A program made the position numbers and the translations under genes. Under the pieces are notes generated by a model that searched no databases, was not told where the DNA came from, and worked only from the letters and a program-made list of their open reading frames with translations. Source: an uncultured Oscillospiraceae bacterium (GTDB lineage: Bacteria; Bacillota; Clostridia; Oscillospirales; Oscillospiraceae). From it: a DNA stretch of 7,140 bases. The stretch lies in assembly GCA_944385065.1 (NCBI GenBank), contig CALWVX010000090.1, positions 1 to 7,140 on the forward strand, written 5' to 3'. Every line of letters begins with the position of its first letter. Position 1 is the stretch's first letter. This document shows positions 4,447-7,140 of the stretch, piece by piece.

Positions 4447-4478
4447 AGCGGCCCCTGACCTTCCGGTCAGGGGCCGCT
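4447..4478 (-). terminator. rpoC terminator hairpin (twin copy 2)
   Basis: AGCGGCCCCTGACC-TTCC-GGTCAGGGGCCGCT is a perfect 14-bp stem with a 4-nt loop, 34 bp downstream of the rpoC stop in the direction of transcription. No U-run follows on either strand, though the plus side has TTGTGCTCTGTATT. It is the best candidate for ending the rpoBC transcript and may also stop readthrough from the ferredoxin side. Confidence 0.6.
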
Positions 4479-4512
4479 TGTGCTCTGTATTCTGAACTTC
4501 AGGAAATCACGG

Positions 4513-7140
<2,628 letters not shown>

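Noticed and set aside
951..4512. Insertion sequence or prophage as the source of the island
   Set aside because: No transposase, integrase, recombinase or clear terminal inverted repeats with target duplication are visible; only short repeats are seen.

Overview
The window looks like a piece of chromosome from a high-GC, Gram-positive gut clostridium of the Oscillospiraceae type (Flavonifractor/Lawsonibacter-like; the genus is an inference). The grounds are the gene order rpoC - ybxF - rpsL typical of Firmicutes, the long Firmicutes form of ribosomal protein S12, AGGAGG-type ribosome binding sites, a classical TTGACG-17 bp-TATAAT promoter, strongly GC-biased third codon positions, and many dispersed palindromes between genes.

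Layout. On the minus strand, from right to left, the window holds the 3' two thirds of rpoC (4513-7140, continuing past the right edge), ybxF (an L7Ae/L30e K-turn protein, 535-777) and rpsL (4-426). In most Firmicutes these genes follow one another closely. Here about 3.7 kb separates rpoC from ybxF, and all genes in it read on the opposite (plus) strand: a secreted lipoprotein serpin (1824-3095), a translationally coupled small exported protein resembling DUF3221 (3092-3463), and a single-cluster [4Fe-4S] ferredoxin (3949-4134). The ferredoxin gene converges on rpoC and the serpin unit diverges from ybxF. A near-consensus promoter with a leader of about 140 nt sits just upstream of ybxF, so ybxF-rpsL need not depend on transcription from rpoBC.

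The non-coding DNA makes up close to half of the inserted island and is not plain spacer. It is a mosaic of hairpins, REP-like palindromic repeats, two copies of one dispersed repeat in opposite orientation (1457-1519 and 4343-4407), near-identical twin hairpins (4153-4182 and 4447-4478), and arrays of a 7-bp pyrimidine-rich repeat. The two long arrays stand just upstream of the serpin and ferredoxin genes and share the same 15-bp entry sequence. No transposase, integrase, CRISPR array, tRNA or rRNA is visible.

How the genes relate. rpoC, ybxF and rpsL are core transcription and translation genes. The serpin is predicted to be anchored on the outer face of the membrane as a protease inhibitor, with the DUF3221-like protein exported alongside it. 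The ferredoxin appears to be an independent electron carrier. The most noteworthy features are this surface serpin unit lodged inside a core operon and the unexplained heptamer arrays and palindrome mosaics around it.
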